Assembly: GCA_036278935.1 (NCBI GenBank)
Contig: DASUKA010000050.1
Span: 15,605 to 79,604, forward strand
From: DASSNR01 sp036278935
GTDB taxonomy: Bacteria > Gemmatimonadota > Gemmatimonadetes > Gemmatimonadales > Gemmatimonadaceae
DNA: 64,000 nt
Reading direction: 5' to 3'
In this document: piece after piece, positions 8,448 through 17,003 of the stretch
Numbering within the stretch: position 1 is the stretch's first letter
How the letters are laid out: each line of letters starts with the position of its first letter
Position numbers and translations under genes: made by a program
Notes under the pieces: model-generated
What the model saw: the letters and a program-made list of their open reading frames with translations, nothing else
Told to the model about the DNA's origin: nothing
The model's database searches: none

Positions 8448-10064
8448 ATGATCCGTGATCTCAACGCGCTAGCCGAATCCGCCTTCGATGTGCTGGTGAT
8501 TGGCGGCGGGGTGGTGGGCGCCTGCACCGCTCGCGATGCGGTGCTGCGTGGGCTCTCCGTGGCGCTCGTGGAGCGCGACGACTTCGCGTCGGGGGCGTCG
8601 TGGAACAGCCTCAAGACACTGCACGGCGGGTTGCGATCGCTTCAGCATCTTGACGTTGCCCTGATGCGCGAGTACACCCGCGATCGATCCACGTGGATGC
8701 GTATCGCTCCTCACCTGGTGGATCTCCTCCCCGTTGTGCTGCCGAGTGCGGGCTATGGGACACGCTGCCGCGCGGTGCTGCGGGCCGCCCTCGCCGTGAG
8801 CGACGGCATCGCGTTCGATCGCAACCGAAGCCTCCCAGCGGAGCTCCACCTCCCAAGCGGGCGGTTGCTCTCGCGTGCGGAATGCGTAACGCGTGCTCCG
8901 GCGCTTGCGAACGTTGCGCTCACGGGTGGGGCGCTCTGGTATGATGGGCAGATGTACAGCCCGGAGCGCCTCGTTACGGCGCTCGTGTGCGACGCAGCCG
9001 ATCGGGGTGCCGTCTGCGCGAACTACGTGGAAGTGACCGGCCCGCTCCTGCACGGGCAGCGCGTGGCGCGCATTGTGGCGCGCGATCGGCTCGGCGGCGG
9101 ACGACTCAACATCCGGGCTCGTCTCATCATCAACGCCGCCGGCTCAGCTTCGGCGGCGCTCGCCGCCCGTCTGCTCGGTCGTCCCATGAACGCGTCGCCG
9201 CGTTACGCGGCCGCGCTGAACGTCATGATCCCACACCAGGGTCACAGCGCCGCGTTCGCGCTGCGCCAAACGACGCGCTCGCGCGCGCAACCGGCGCGGG
9301 AGGGCGGCACGGGCGACCTGTTCGTCGTGCCATGGCGCGACCGCACCATCATCGGCACCGGGTATTACACGTTCCGAGGTGATCCCACCGCGTTCTCCCT
9401 GGAGGAGCAACAGGTGGTGCGCTTTCTGGAGCAGGTAAACCGCGTGTGGCCCGGCCGGCCGCTCACCCGCGATGCCCTGACGCTCGTGCATGGCGGGCTG
9501 CTGCCGGTCTCACCGCACGCGGAGAACGGCTCGATCCATCTCGAGCGGCGTCAACGCATTCTCGATCACGCGGCGGAGGGTGTGCCGGAGATGCTGACGG
9601 CGGTGAGCGTCCGATTCACAACGGCGCATCGCCTGGCGGAGCGGTTGGTGGACCTCGCCGCACGGAGGCTCGGCCGCGGTGCGAATGCCGGTCGCGCCGC
9701 GCACACGCGGCTGCCCGGCGCCCCAGATGTGCCGACAGAGGAGCTACTGGCGCAGGCCCGCGCGCGCTTCGGCGTGCTGGCGGAGCCCGAGGTGCTCCAT
9801 CATCTCGTGCGGAGCTACGGCACGCGGTACGAGCGCGTCCTCAAGTACCGCGCGCACATGGACGACTGGAACGTGCGGGTTGTTCCGGAGGCGCCGGTCA
9901 TTCGGGCCCAGCTCGCCTACGGGGCGGGCGAGGAGATGGCGCAGCAGCCCGAGGATCTCCTGCGCCGCCGCACGGAGATCGCATCGCGCGGCCTGGAGTC
10001 TCCGGCCGCGCGGCGCACGGCCGAGGCGATTCTCAGGCGCTACGGAAGTCCGCCGGCGCCATAG
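8448..10064 (+). CDS. GlpD-like FAD-dependent glycerol-3-phosphate dehydrogenase/oxidase
   Basis: A 538-residue flavoprotein. The FAD dinucleotide fold is DVLVIGGGVVGACTARDA (GGGVVG at 19-24), followed by SLKTLHGGLRSLQ, which corresponds to the GlpD stretch SSKLIHGGLRYL, and YDGQMYSPERLVTALVCDAADRG. The C-terminal helical domain has the GlpD cap pattern (LVRSYGTRYERVL). The family oxidises sn-glycerol 3-phosphate to dihydroxyacetone phosphate and passes electrons to quinone or oxygen at the inner membrane. It is diverged from housekeeping GlpD and lies alone between two oppositely oriented glycan genes, so it may serve glycan or teichoic-like chemistry. Its 3' end overlaps the converging GT4 gene by 32 bases. 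Confidence 0.8.
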   Translation: MIRDLNALAESAFDVLVIGGGVVGACTARDAVLRGLSVALVERDDFASGASWNSLKTLHGGLRSLQHLDVALMREYTRDRSTWMRIAPHLVDLLPVVLPSAGYGTRCRAVLRAALAVSDGIAFDRNRSLPAELHLPSGRLLSRAECVTRAPALANVALTGGALWYDGQMYSPERLVTALVCDAADRGAVCANYVEVTGPLLHGQRVARIVARDRLGGGRLNIRARLIINAAGSASAALAARLLGRPMNASPRYAAALNVMIPHQGHSAAFALRQTTRSRAQPAREGGTGDLFVVPWRDRTIIGTGYYTFRGDPTAFSLEEQQVVRFLEQVNRVWPGRPLTRDALTLVHGGLLPVSPHAENGSIHLERRQRILDHAAEGVPEMLTAVSVRFTTAHRLAERLVDLAARRLGRGANAGRAAHTRLPGAPDVPTEELLAQARARFGVLAEPEVLHHLVRSYGTRYERVLKYRAHMDDWNVRVVPEAPVIRAQLAYGAGEEMAQQPEDLLRRRTEIASRGLESPAARRTAEAILRRYGSPPAP

Positions 10065-11379
10065 GGCCCACGTCGCGCGTGGGAGGTGGGCGCATCGATG
10101 CGGCGTGCGCAGCGAGCTCGCGGAACAGCTCGAGATGGCGATCGATCACGCCGTCCTGCGCGAAGCGCTCAGCGGTGCGGCGCGCTTCCACCCCCAGACG
10201 TGCGCGCAGGGCCGCATCGCCGAGCAGGCGCACCAGGGCGGCGTGCAGTGCAGGCTCGTCGTCCGGTGCCACGGCGAGCGCGTTGGAGTCCGGTACGACG
10301 TAATCGGCCAGCCCCGCCACGCGGGTGGTGACGACGGGAAGGCCGGACGCCATGGCCTCGGTCACGGCAATCGCAAACGCATCGTTCGAGGTGGGGAGGG
10401 CGAAGACGTCCGCGGCGCGAAGGTACTCCTCCACGTTCGTCACATCACCGAGGAACCGCACGCTGTGTGTGAGGTCGCTCTCCACGCACAGCCGTCGGGC
10501 CTCGGCCTCGCAGTTGTCCTGGCCCGAGCCGCCGCCGCCCAGAAAGAGCAGCAGCCGGGCGGCTGGAACGGGGGCGGACTCGGACGGAGCGAGCGCACGG
10601 TCCATCGAACGCCAGGCCTGGAGGAGCGTCAGCGCTCCCTTCCGCGACACCAGGCGACCCGCAAAGCAGACAATCCGCGCGTGGACCGGAAGACCGAGCC
10701 GTACGCGAAGGCTGTACCGCTCCTCAGGTGTCGCGGGATGGAAGCGCTGAATATCGACGCCGTTCGGAATCACCACAATCCGGCTCGCCGGCACGCCCTC
10801 GCGCAGAAACTCCTCGCGCATGCTCTGCGCGAGTGCGATGAACCGGTCAGCCCGGGCGAGCAGCGCCTTCCGGGCGGCATTGAGCGGCACCAGCGGAGCG
10901 GCACGATGCGTGAGCCGGATGCGCGCAAGCCCCGGATCGAAGAACGCGCCAGAGAGCTCGCCATTGCACTCGGCCCTGAGCACCACGTGCTTGCCATACC
11001 GCCTGGCGTGTACCACGGCGGGCAGCCCCAGCGTTCGGAATCCGCCCACGAGGATCACATCATGTTCGTGTCGCAGCCGATACAGTTCTCTCAGCACCGC
11101 AGCCAGTGAGGTCCACCGGTTGGCGCTCGGCGCGATGCGGTACACCGTCGCGCCGCCGAGTTGCTCCTGTTCGGCAAGACCGGGCCGGTTGCGGAGGGTG
11201 ACCACGGTGGTGCGCGCGCCGCGCGCCGCCAAGCCTTCCGCCAGCGCGCTCAACTGGCGTTCCATGCCGCCGACCACCGGCACAAAGCTTTCGGCGACAA
11301 TGCAGACGCGCGGCGGTGCCACGTCGCGCCGCCCGGTGGATTCCTTCCCGTCAGAACGCATGACCGGATGGCTGCTCAT
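10033..11379 (-). CDS. Glycosyltransferase family 4
   Basis: A 448-residue GT-B enzyme. The N-terminal acceptor half contains FVPVVGGMERQLSALAEGLAARG, the GGxE loop of GT4 proteins. The C-terminal donor half has FAGRLVSRKGALTLLQAW and SNDAFAIAVTEAMASGLPVVTT, the family's donor-binding glutamates. ATG 11379 overlaps the carbamoyltransferase stop as ATGA, so it is translated from the same message. The last 32 bases overlap the 3' end of the converging GlpD-like gene. Substrate sugar unknown; a cytoplasmic role in repeat-unit assembly is inferred from context. Confidence 0.9.
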   Translation of the reverse strand: MSSHPVMRSDGKESTGRRDVAPPRVCIVAESFVPVVGGMERQLSALAEGLAARGARTTVVTLRNRPGLAEQEQLGGATVYRIAPSANRWTSLAAVLRELYRLRHEHDVILVGGFRTLGLPAVVHARRYGKHVVLRAECNGELSGAFFDPGLARIRLTHRAAPLVPLNAARKALLARADRFIALAQSMREEFLREGVPASRIVVIPNGVDIQRFHPATPEERYSLRVRLGLPVHARIVCFAGRLVSRKGALTLLQAWRSMDRALAPSESAPVPAARLLLFLGGGGSGQDNCEAEARRLCVESDLTHSVRFLGDVTNVEEYLRAADVFALPTSNDAFAIAVTEAMASGLPVVTTRVAGLADYVVPDSNALAVAPDDEPALHAALVRLLGDAALRARLGVEARRTAERFAQDGVIDRHLELFRELAAHAASMRPPPTRDVGPMAPADFRSA

Positions 11380-13196
11380 GCCGCGGAGCTGGGCTCGCTC
11401 TCCGTCGCCACACCATACGGCAGCCGCTCCGGCGCCGTCGTGACCGGATGCAGCGGATGCGTCACCGCCTGCGGGTGCGCTACCAGATGGGACCCGATCG
11501 CGAGAAAGTCGAGATGCCCGGCCAGAAAGCCGCGCACCGCGTCATCGGCACTATAGACGATGGGCTCCTCGTGCATGTTGAAGCTGGTATTGACGATGGC
11601 CGGCAGCCCGGTGCGCCGATGGAACGCCGCGATGATCGCGTAGTACTCCGGATTGCGATCGCGGCACACGAGCTGCGGCCTGGCGGTGCCGTCCACGTGA
11701 ACAACCCCTTGCAGGTGCCGCCGCATCCACGGGGTGCAGTGGAAGGTGAGGGTCATGAACTCCGCCGCGTGCTCGGCGCCATCCACGTCCAGGAAGCAGC
11801 GGTCACGTTCCTCGTACAGCACCGATGGCGCGAACGGCATGAACTCCGTGCGATGCAGGTTCGTGTTGAGCCAGTCGTTCACGCTCCGGTCGGTGGGCTG
11901 ATAGAGGATCGAGCGGTTGCCCAGTGCGCGCGGTCCGTATGGCGCGCTGCCGGTGGCGCGCGCCACCACGTACCCTTGCGCCAGCAACTCCGCAATACGC
12001 TCATCCATCGGGCCCTGCCCGGCGGCGGGCTCGAGCTGATGGCTCCGCAGCGCGTGCGCGATGTCCGTCTCGGTCATGCGTGCCGAGAGCCAGACATGCG
12101 GGAGCGGCGCAGGGTCGCGGGGCATGGTGGCGGGCAGGATGCCGGGGATGCAGGCCGCGAGCGCTGCGCCGGCACTGAGGCCGCCGTCACCCATGTGCGG
12201 GTGGATGAACACGCGATCGATACTGGGCAGGCCGTGAACTTCCTCGTTCACGCGCACGTTCGCGAACACACCGCCGGCCGCCGCCAGATGGCGGAGCCCG
12301 GTGCGCCGGGCCCAGTGATCGACGTAGCGCCGCATCACGTCCTCGACGTGCGCCTGGATGGTCGCCGCCAGGTCCTCGCGCGTCCAGCCGGCCGGCAGCC
12401 GCCGCTGGAGGTCGGCGATCGCCGCGCGGAACACAAGGCCGCGATTCACCAGCGTTCCGCCCTGCTCGTCGATGAGCGCGCGCAGAATGGGCAGGTACCG
12501 CGGTTCGCCGTACGCCGCCAACCCCGTGACCTTCCCCTCGTGCTTCATGGCCTTGAAGCCGCACAGGTGCGTGACGTACGCGTAGTAGTTGCCGAGCGAG
12601 TTGAAGGCTGAGGTTTCATGCAGATACTCGAACCGTCCATCCCGCACGGCATAGATGAGCGAGCTGCGCCCATCGCCGCCGCCATCCACCGACATGACGA
12701 GCGCGTTGGTGAAGCCGCTCGTGAAGTACGCGGACGCCACGTGTGCCAGGTGATGGTCCACGAAGATGATGGGACAGCGGACTCCGAACTCGGTGCGGAG
12801 GATGCGACGGATCGCGTGCCGGCGGTACGCGAAGCTCGGCGCGAGGAGGCCGTAGTACGCCCGCTCCAGCGCGGGCATGCGCGCATGGTAGCGCGAGAAG
12901 GTGTCCGCCGCCCGCTTCACCACGCCGCCCACGCCACCCGCGCGGTGCTGGAACCATCCATCGAATGGCTCGTGGGCATCCACCAGCAGATCACGTGTGG
13001 AGGCGACGAGCACGGCGTCGAGATCCTGGATCGTCGTGCCGCTCACGCGGCAGACTTCGGCGATGGCGTCGCGGGGAATGCCCATCACCATCTTCATCCG
13101 GCAGAGGCGCTCTTCGTTCACGGCAGCCAGGAGCCGCCCATCCTCCACGATGGCTGCGCCACTGTCACCCTCGGTAGTGAGACCGAGCGTTCTCAT
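11376..13196 (-). CDS. NodU/CmcH-family carbamoyltransferase
   Basis: A 606-residue enzyme. The N-terminal ASKHA-like domain includes VDHHLAHVASAYF (metal- and carbamoyl-phosphate-binding histidines) and MSVDGGGDGRS. The C-terminal YrdC-like part includes PYGPRALGNRSIL and the nucleotide-binding stretch near IVNTSFNMHEEPIV. The family makes carbamoyl-adenylate from carbamoyl phosphate and ATP and moves the carbamoyl group to a hydroxyl, as in NodU on Nod factors and TobZ on tobramycin. Here it would decorate a sugar of the surface glycan. ATG 13196 was chosen because MRTLGLTTEGDSGAAIVEDG is the conserved start; the in-frame extension upstream is low complexity. It is coupled to the downstream GT4 by ATGA. 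Confidence 0.9.
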   Translation of the reverse strand: MRTLGLTTEGDSGAAIVEDGRLLAAVNEERLCRMKMVMGIPRDAIAEVCRVSGTTIQDLDAVLVASTRDLLVDAHEPFDGWFQHRAGGVGGVVKRAADTFSRYHARMPALERAYYGLLAPSFAYRRHAIRRILRTEFGVRCPIIFVDHHLAHVASAYFTSGFTNALVMSVDGGGDGRSSLIYAVRDGRFEYLHETSAFNSLGNYYAYVTHLCGFKAMKHEGKVTGLAAYGEPRYLPILRALIDEQGGTLVNRGLVFRAAIADLQRRLPAGWTREDLAATIQAHVEDVMRRYVDHWARRTGLRHLAAAGGVFANVRVNEEVHGLPSIDRVFIHPHMGDGGLSAGAALAACIPGILPATMPRDPAPLPHVWLSARMTETDIAHALRSHQLEPAAGQGPMDERIAELLAQGYVVARATGSAPYGPRALGNRSILYQPTDRSVNDWLNTNLHRTEFMPFAPSVLYEERDRCFLDVDGAEHAAEFMTLTFHCTPWMRRHLQGVVHVDGTARPQLVCRDRNPEYYAIIAAFHRRTGLPAIVNTSFNMHEEPIVYSADDAVRGFLAGHLDFLAIGSHLVAHPQAVTHPLHPVTTAPERLPYGVATESEPSSAA

Positions 13197-13376
13197 GGCG
13201 CGGTCCCCCCTGCGTGCATAGCGACCTCCGCACCTACCGCCTGAAACGCAAAGCTCTCGCGGGCAGGAGGGGCAAGGCAGTCCTGCCGCTGTCGCCTTCA
13301 ACGTTTCGCACTGCGAATACCAGACCACACCGGGCGCGCGACCCGCAGCAGTCGTTCGTCCTCGCGCGATGATGCG

Positions 13377-14384
13377 CTATTCGCGAGTGATGGAGGAGGA
13401 TGGCGCGGACTTGATGCGGTAGCTGCGGCCGCGCGCGGCGTTGAAGTGCACGATCATTTCCCCGATCAACCCCAGTGCGATGGACTGGATGCCGAGGATG
13501 AAGAGCAGGACGCTCAGAATGAGCAGGGGACGTCCCCCGATGCCTTCTCCGCCAATGCGCTCGGCCAGCAGCCAGAGAAGAATCACCCCGCCCGCGAACG
13601 CGAACACGCTGCCGATGAGCCCGAAGAAGCGCAACGGCTTCTCGGTGAAGCGGAGCAGGAAGAAGAGCCCGAGCACGTCGATCAACCGGCGGAGATAGAT
13701 GCCCGGGCCGTACACGCGTCCGCGCAGATTGCTGGGGTGCTGCCGGCAGGGCGCCTCCTCCACCACGTAGCCATTGTGCAGGGCCAGCAGCGGCAGGAAG
13801 CGGGCAAAATCGCCGTAGAGCGGCAATTGCTCCAGCACCTCGCGGCGAATCGCGCGCACGCCGCACGCCACGTCGTGGATCCTCCCCTGCGTGAGGGGGT
13901 CGATGATGAAACGGAGGACGCGGCTCTGCAGCCGATTGACCAGTGCATCGTGGCGCGGCGACCGGCACGCGACCACGAAATCCGCCCCCCGCTCGATCCG
14001 CTCGAGCAGCGTGCCGACCTCCGCGATGGCCACCTGCCGGTACGCCGGCAGCGTGAGCACAACCGGTGCGCGACACCGGCCAAGCGCCATGCGCAGAAGC
14101 GCCGTCTCGCCCACGGCGCGCCCGGTCTGCATGATCTGAATCGGTTCGCCCTGCTCGATCAGCCCGCGAAGTGGGCTCAGCAGGGCGGTGAAGTAGGGAT
14201 GCGCGACGACGATGAACTCGAACGACCGCCCCAGCCCGCGCAGCGTCGCCGCGCACTCCTCATAGAGCGCCGCGAGCGACTCGGGGCGCTCCGACACCGT
14301 GACCACCACGGAGATATCAGGGGCCACATCACCCAGCGGTTCGCTCTGCGTCATGGGCTGCAGCGCCGTGGCGACCGTGTTCAT
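13377..14384 (-). CDS. GT2-type membrane protein with eroded catalytic motifs
   Basis: A 335-residue protein with the DPM1/GtrB-like layout: a GT-A domain (about 1-240) and two C-terminal membrane helices. It is clearly a paralogue of the adjacent GT2, sharing for example REVLEQLPLYGDFARFLPLLA against RQLLEQLPLYSDMHRFLPALA. The nucleotide-binding DDGS is replaced by AHPYF at 61-65, and the metal-binding DGD of the DGDLQ motif by LPAY at 112-115. It should not bind UDP- or GDP-sugar with Mg2+ in the usual way. It may be a regulatory or structural partner of its active neighbour, or use another mechanism. ATG 14384 overlaps the active GT2's stop as ATGA. Confidence 0.85.
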   Translation of the reverse strand: MNTVATALQPMTQSEPLGDVAPDISVVVTVSERPESLAALYEECAATLRGLGRSFEFIVVAHPYFTALLSPLRGLIEQGEPIQIMQTGRAVGETALLRMALGRCRAPVVLTLPAYRQVAIAEVGTLLERIERGADFVVACRSPRHDALVNRLQSRVLRFIIDPLTQGRIHDVACGVRAIRREVLEQLPLYGDFARFLPLLALHNGYVVEEAPCRQHPSNLRGRVYGPGIYLRRLIDVLGLFFLLRFTEKPLRFFGLIGSVFAFAGGVILLWLLAERIGGEGIGGRPLLILSVLLFILGIQSIALGLIGEMIVHFNAARGRSYRIKSAPSSSITRE

Positions 14385-15334
14385 GCGGACGCCCGCGAGG
14401 TGGTGGTCGGGAAATCCTGGGCCTCCTGCCGCGACTTCTGCAGCGCGACCTCCGCAATGAGTCCCAGCATGAGGAGATAGCAGGCGAGGGTGATCCAGAG
14501 CAGCGCGACGGTGGGCAGCACGTACGCGCGTTCGCTGCGCACGCTGTAGAGGGCCAGCGAGCTGAGCCAGTAGATCAGCACCGCCAGGCCGAGGAGGCCG
14601 GCACCGAACGCGCCGGCGCCGAACATCCCCAGCGGCCGTTCGCGAAACGAGCTGATCATCTTAATGGTCAAGAGGTCGGCCAGCAGCTTGGCCACCCGCG
14701 ACAGTCCATACTTGCTCTTGCCGAACCGGCGTGCGTGATGCCGGACAGGGATCTCCGTGATCCGCGCGGCTGCGGTGGCCGCCGCCAGCGCCGGCAGGAA
14801 GCGGTGCATGTCGGAATACAGCGGGAGCTGCTCGAGCAGCTGTCGCCGGTACGCCTTGAGCGAGCAGCCATTGTCCCGGATCGAAACGCCAGTGAGCCAG
14901 GCGATGAGGCGATTGGCCACCCACGACGGAAGCTTCCGCGTGAAGAACCGATCCTTGCGCCGCATCCGATAGCCCGCCACCAGGTCGTAGCCGGTGTTGA
15001 GCGTGGCGACCAGTCGCGGGATGTCCTGCGGATCGTTCTGCAGGTCTCCATCCATGCTCACGATCACCTCGCCGCGCGCGGCGTCGAATCCAGCGCGCAT
15101 GGCCTGGGTCTGTCCGTAATTTCTGGCCAGGCACACGAGACGGATGCGTGCATCGGCCGCGCAGCACTCCGCCGCAATGCGGGCGGTTGCGTCGCGGCTT
15201 CCGTCGTCCACGAGCACCAGCTCCCACCCCTCCTCGGCGACCAGTGCGGAGCGCACGGCCTCGACGAGCGGCGCGACGCTCTCCTCTTCATTGAAGAGCG
15301 GTACGACGACGGAGAGCGAGGGTTCGGGTAGCAG
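14381..15334 (-). CDS. Membrane GT2 glycosyltransferase (polyprenyl-phosphate sugar transferase type), CTG start
   Basis: A 317-residue GtrB/DPM1-like protein: GT-A domain with SVVVPLFNEEESV at 8-20, DDGS at 43-46 and MDGDLQNDP with DGD at 95-97, then two membrane helices near the C-terminus. The family transfers hexose or an aminosugar from a nucleotide donor to undecaprenyl phosphate. The nearest ordinary start is a GTG at 15256, but that would cut off the SVVVPLFNEEE strand that is nearly invariant in GT2. The frame stays open to a TGA at 15338-15340. The only plausible initiator in between is CTG at 15332-15334, seven bases after a perfect AAGGAG. It is coupled to the degenerate GT2 by ATGA. 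Confidence 0.85.
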   Translation of the reverse strand: MLPEPSLSVVVPLFNEEESVAPLVEAVRSALVAEEGWELVLVDDGSRDATARIAAECCAADARIRLVCLARNYGQTQAMRAGFDAARGEVIVSMDGDLQNDPQDIPRLVATLNTGYDLVAGYRMRRKDRFFTRKLPSWVANRLIAWLTGVSIRDNGCSLKAYRRQLLEQLPLYSDMHRFLPALAAATAAARITEIPVRHHARRFGKSKYGLSRVAKLLADLLTIKMISSFRERPLGMFGAGAFGAGLLGLAVLIYWLSSLALYSVRSERAYVLPTVALLWITLACYLLMLGLIAEVALQKSRQEAQDFPTTTSRASA

Positions 15335-15341
15335 AAGTCAG

Positions 15342-15347
15342 CTCCTT
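15342..15347 (-). promoter_or_regulatory. Shine-Dalgarno AAGGAG that selects a CTG start
   Basis: On the minus strand AAGGAG lies seven bases before CTG 15334 (spacer CTGACTT). It is the best ribosome binding site in the neighbourhood and is out of range of the GTG at 15256, about 85 bases away. Confidence 0.7.
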
Positions 15348-15808
15348 CCAGGGCGTGGACGCGGCACCGACCCTCGAGTCGTGCCCGTACGGCGGTTTCG
15401 ACGCCTCCGCTGCGGAGGCGATGCGCTGCGCGCACCGAATGAGGGCGAGTTCGACGCACCGGCCACGCATCGCGACCGACGTCCTTCCCGTGCCGAATTG
15501 CGGGACAGGCCCCTGAGACTGGTTGGCCGCCACATGGCCGGCTCTGCCGGCCTCATGCTCCCTGACGCGCGCACGCCCGACGCGTCACAGTGATGAGTGG
15601 CAGAAAAGGTGCCACGCATCACATCGCGCGCAAGGGCAACCGCTCGTCTTGTCCTCATCTGCGCAGCCAGTGCCAGTGGCACGTACCGATGCGCCACTCT
15701 GTCGCTGGCGTCAAGCTTGCGGCTGACGCGCGTGCTGGCGCCGCTCGGCGTACGTCGCCGCCCGGATATCAGTCCGCTCCCGTGACAACACCGCATCATG
15801 TTCATGCC
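15348..15808. other. Divergent intergenic region, nothing recognised
   Basis: About 460 bases lie between the divergently transcribed GT2 and flippase-like genes. The stretch must carry both promoters. I see open frames on both strands but they are Arg/Ser-rich and resemble no family. No clear -35/-10 pair or repeat was found. Confidence 0.4.
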
Positions 15809-16882
15809 ATGAGACGTCCGAAGCTTGCCTGGCTGCTGAAGGTGCTGGTCATGGTTGCGCTGCTCGTGCTGCTCGCATGGCTCGTTGACGTCAGGACCCT
15901 CATCCGTACCGTAGCCTCAGCGAACGCCGGAATACTGCTCGTGGCCGTGGCACTGGCGCTTGCCGACCGTGCACTGATGATCGCGAAATGGTATCCCCTG
16001 CTGCAAGTGCAGGTTCCATCCATCCCGCTCTGGCGTGCTGCGCGCGCCTACCTCGCGGCGGGCTTTGCGGCAGTACTCCTCCCCGCTTCGCTGGGCGGAG
16101 ACGTGCTGCGTGCCGTGGCGCTCGGCCGGCGCCGCGCTGCGGTGATGGAAGTGAGTGCATCGATCGCCGCCGAGCGGCTGCTCGGAGCGGTGGCCTCCGG
16201 GGTGCCCGTGCTCATCGCGTTGATACTTGCCGTCCACAGCGCCATTCCCCTGGGTCTCCTCCTCCCCTGGGCCCTCGCCGCGCTGGGCCTGGCGCTCGCC
16301 GCGCTCGTCCTGCCACTCAGCGCGCGCGTCCAGCGGTTGGTGCACGGGTTGCTCGGCGTCCGGCGCGGCGGGAAGTGGGCGGCGATGCTGCGCCGGTTCG
16401 TGAACGCGTACGCGGCATACCGATCAACGCCCGGCACTCTTGCCCTGGTGGGCATCGCATCCGTGCTCGAGCAGGGCATGCCCATTCTCGTGGCGTGGAT
16501 GGTCAGCCGGTCGCTCGACCTGGGGATCTCGCTCGAGATGCTGTTGGTGGCGGTACCGCTCACGATATTCGTGGCTCGGTTGCCGGTGTCGGTGGCCGGC
16601 CTGGGTGTGAGCGAGGGGGCGATGGTCTATATCCTGTCCCTGTTCGGTGTTCCGCCCGTGGATGCCCTCGCCCTGTCACTCACGTCGCGCGCGCCCGATA
16701 TCGTCAGTGTGCTTCCGGGCGCGCTCTTCTGGCACGATCTGGCATCCGTGCGCCGGGAGCGGGGGAAGGCGGTGCCGGCCGGGCGGGCCCCAGAACCGGG
16801 CGGTGCGCTCCCTGCCAGCGGGTCGGCCCGCCTGGCCGCGGAGTCACCCACGGATGTTCCGTCGAGCCACCGCGCAACGTGA
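15809..16882 (+). CDS. Flippase-like membrane protein (LPG synthase transmembrane/UPF0104 family)
   Basis: A 357-residue protein with eight or so hydrophobic helices. Pattern elements of the lysylphosphatidylglycerol_TM family are present: LAAGFAAVLLPASLGGDVLRAVALGRR near 80-105 and ARLPVSVAGLGVSEGAMVYILSLFGV near 255-280. Stand-alone members are found beside GT2 and GT39 genes and are thought to move or handle lipid-linked intermediates, with little direct proof. ATG 15809 was chosen because the first helix begins ten residues in; a longer in-frame start at 15590 would add non-conserved, Arg/His-rich sequence. The Pro/Ala-rich C-terminal tail of about 45 residues is probably cytoplasmic and disordered. 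Confidence 0.82.
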   Translation: MRRPKLAWLLKVLVMVALLVLLAWLVDVRTLIRTVASANAGILLVAVALALADRALMIAKWYPLLQVQVPSIPLWRAARAYLAAGFAAVLLPASLGGDVLRAVALGRRRAAVMEVSASIAAERLLGAVASGVPVLIALILAVHSAIPLGLLLPWALAALGLALAALVLPLSARVQRLVHGLLGVRRGGKWAAMLRRFVNAYAAYRSTPGTLALVGIASVLEQGMPILVAWMVSRSLDLGISLEMLLVAVPLTIFVARLPVSVAGLGVSEGAMVYILSLFGVPPVDALALSLTSRAPDIVSVLPGALFWHDLASVRRERGKAVPAGRAPEPGGALPASGSARLAAESPTDVPSSHRAT

Positions 16883-16949
16883 GAGCGGCCGTCATCGGCA
16901 TGGTTTTCGCCATCACCCACCATGAACGGACGGTGCTCATGGCACCGGA

Positions 16950-16979
16950 GTCCTCCGCGTCTACGGTGACGCGGAGGAC
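16950..16979. terminator. Perfect 12-bp hairpin downstream of the flippase-like gene
   Basis: GTCCTCCGCGTC at 16950-16961 pairs perfectly with 16968-16979 around a 6-base loop. It lies in the 121-base gap before the next GT4 gene. No T-tract follows, so it may be a rho-independent terminator of weak form, an attenuator or an RNA-stability hairpin. Confidence 0.5.
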
Positions 16980-17003
16980 GTTGATCAGGAACCGTACTTC
17001 TGC

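Noticed and set aside
15256..15258. GTG 15256 as start of the active GT2
   Set aside because: It would delete the conserved first strand of the GT2 fold and has no ribosome binding site close by.
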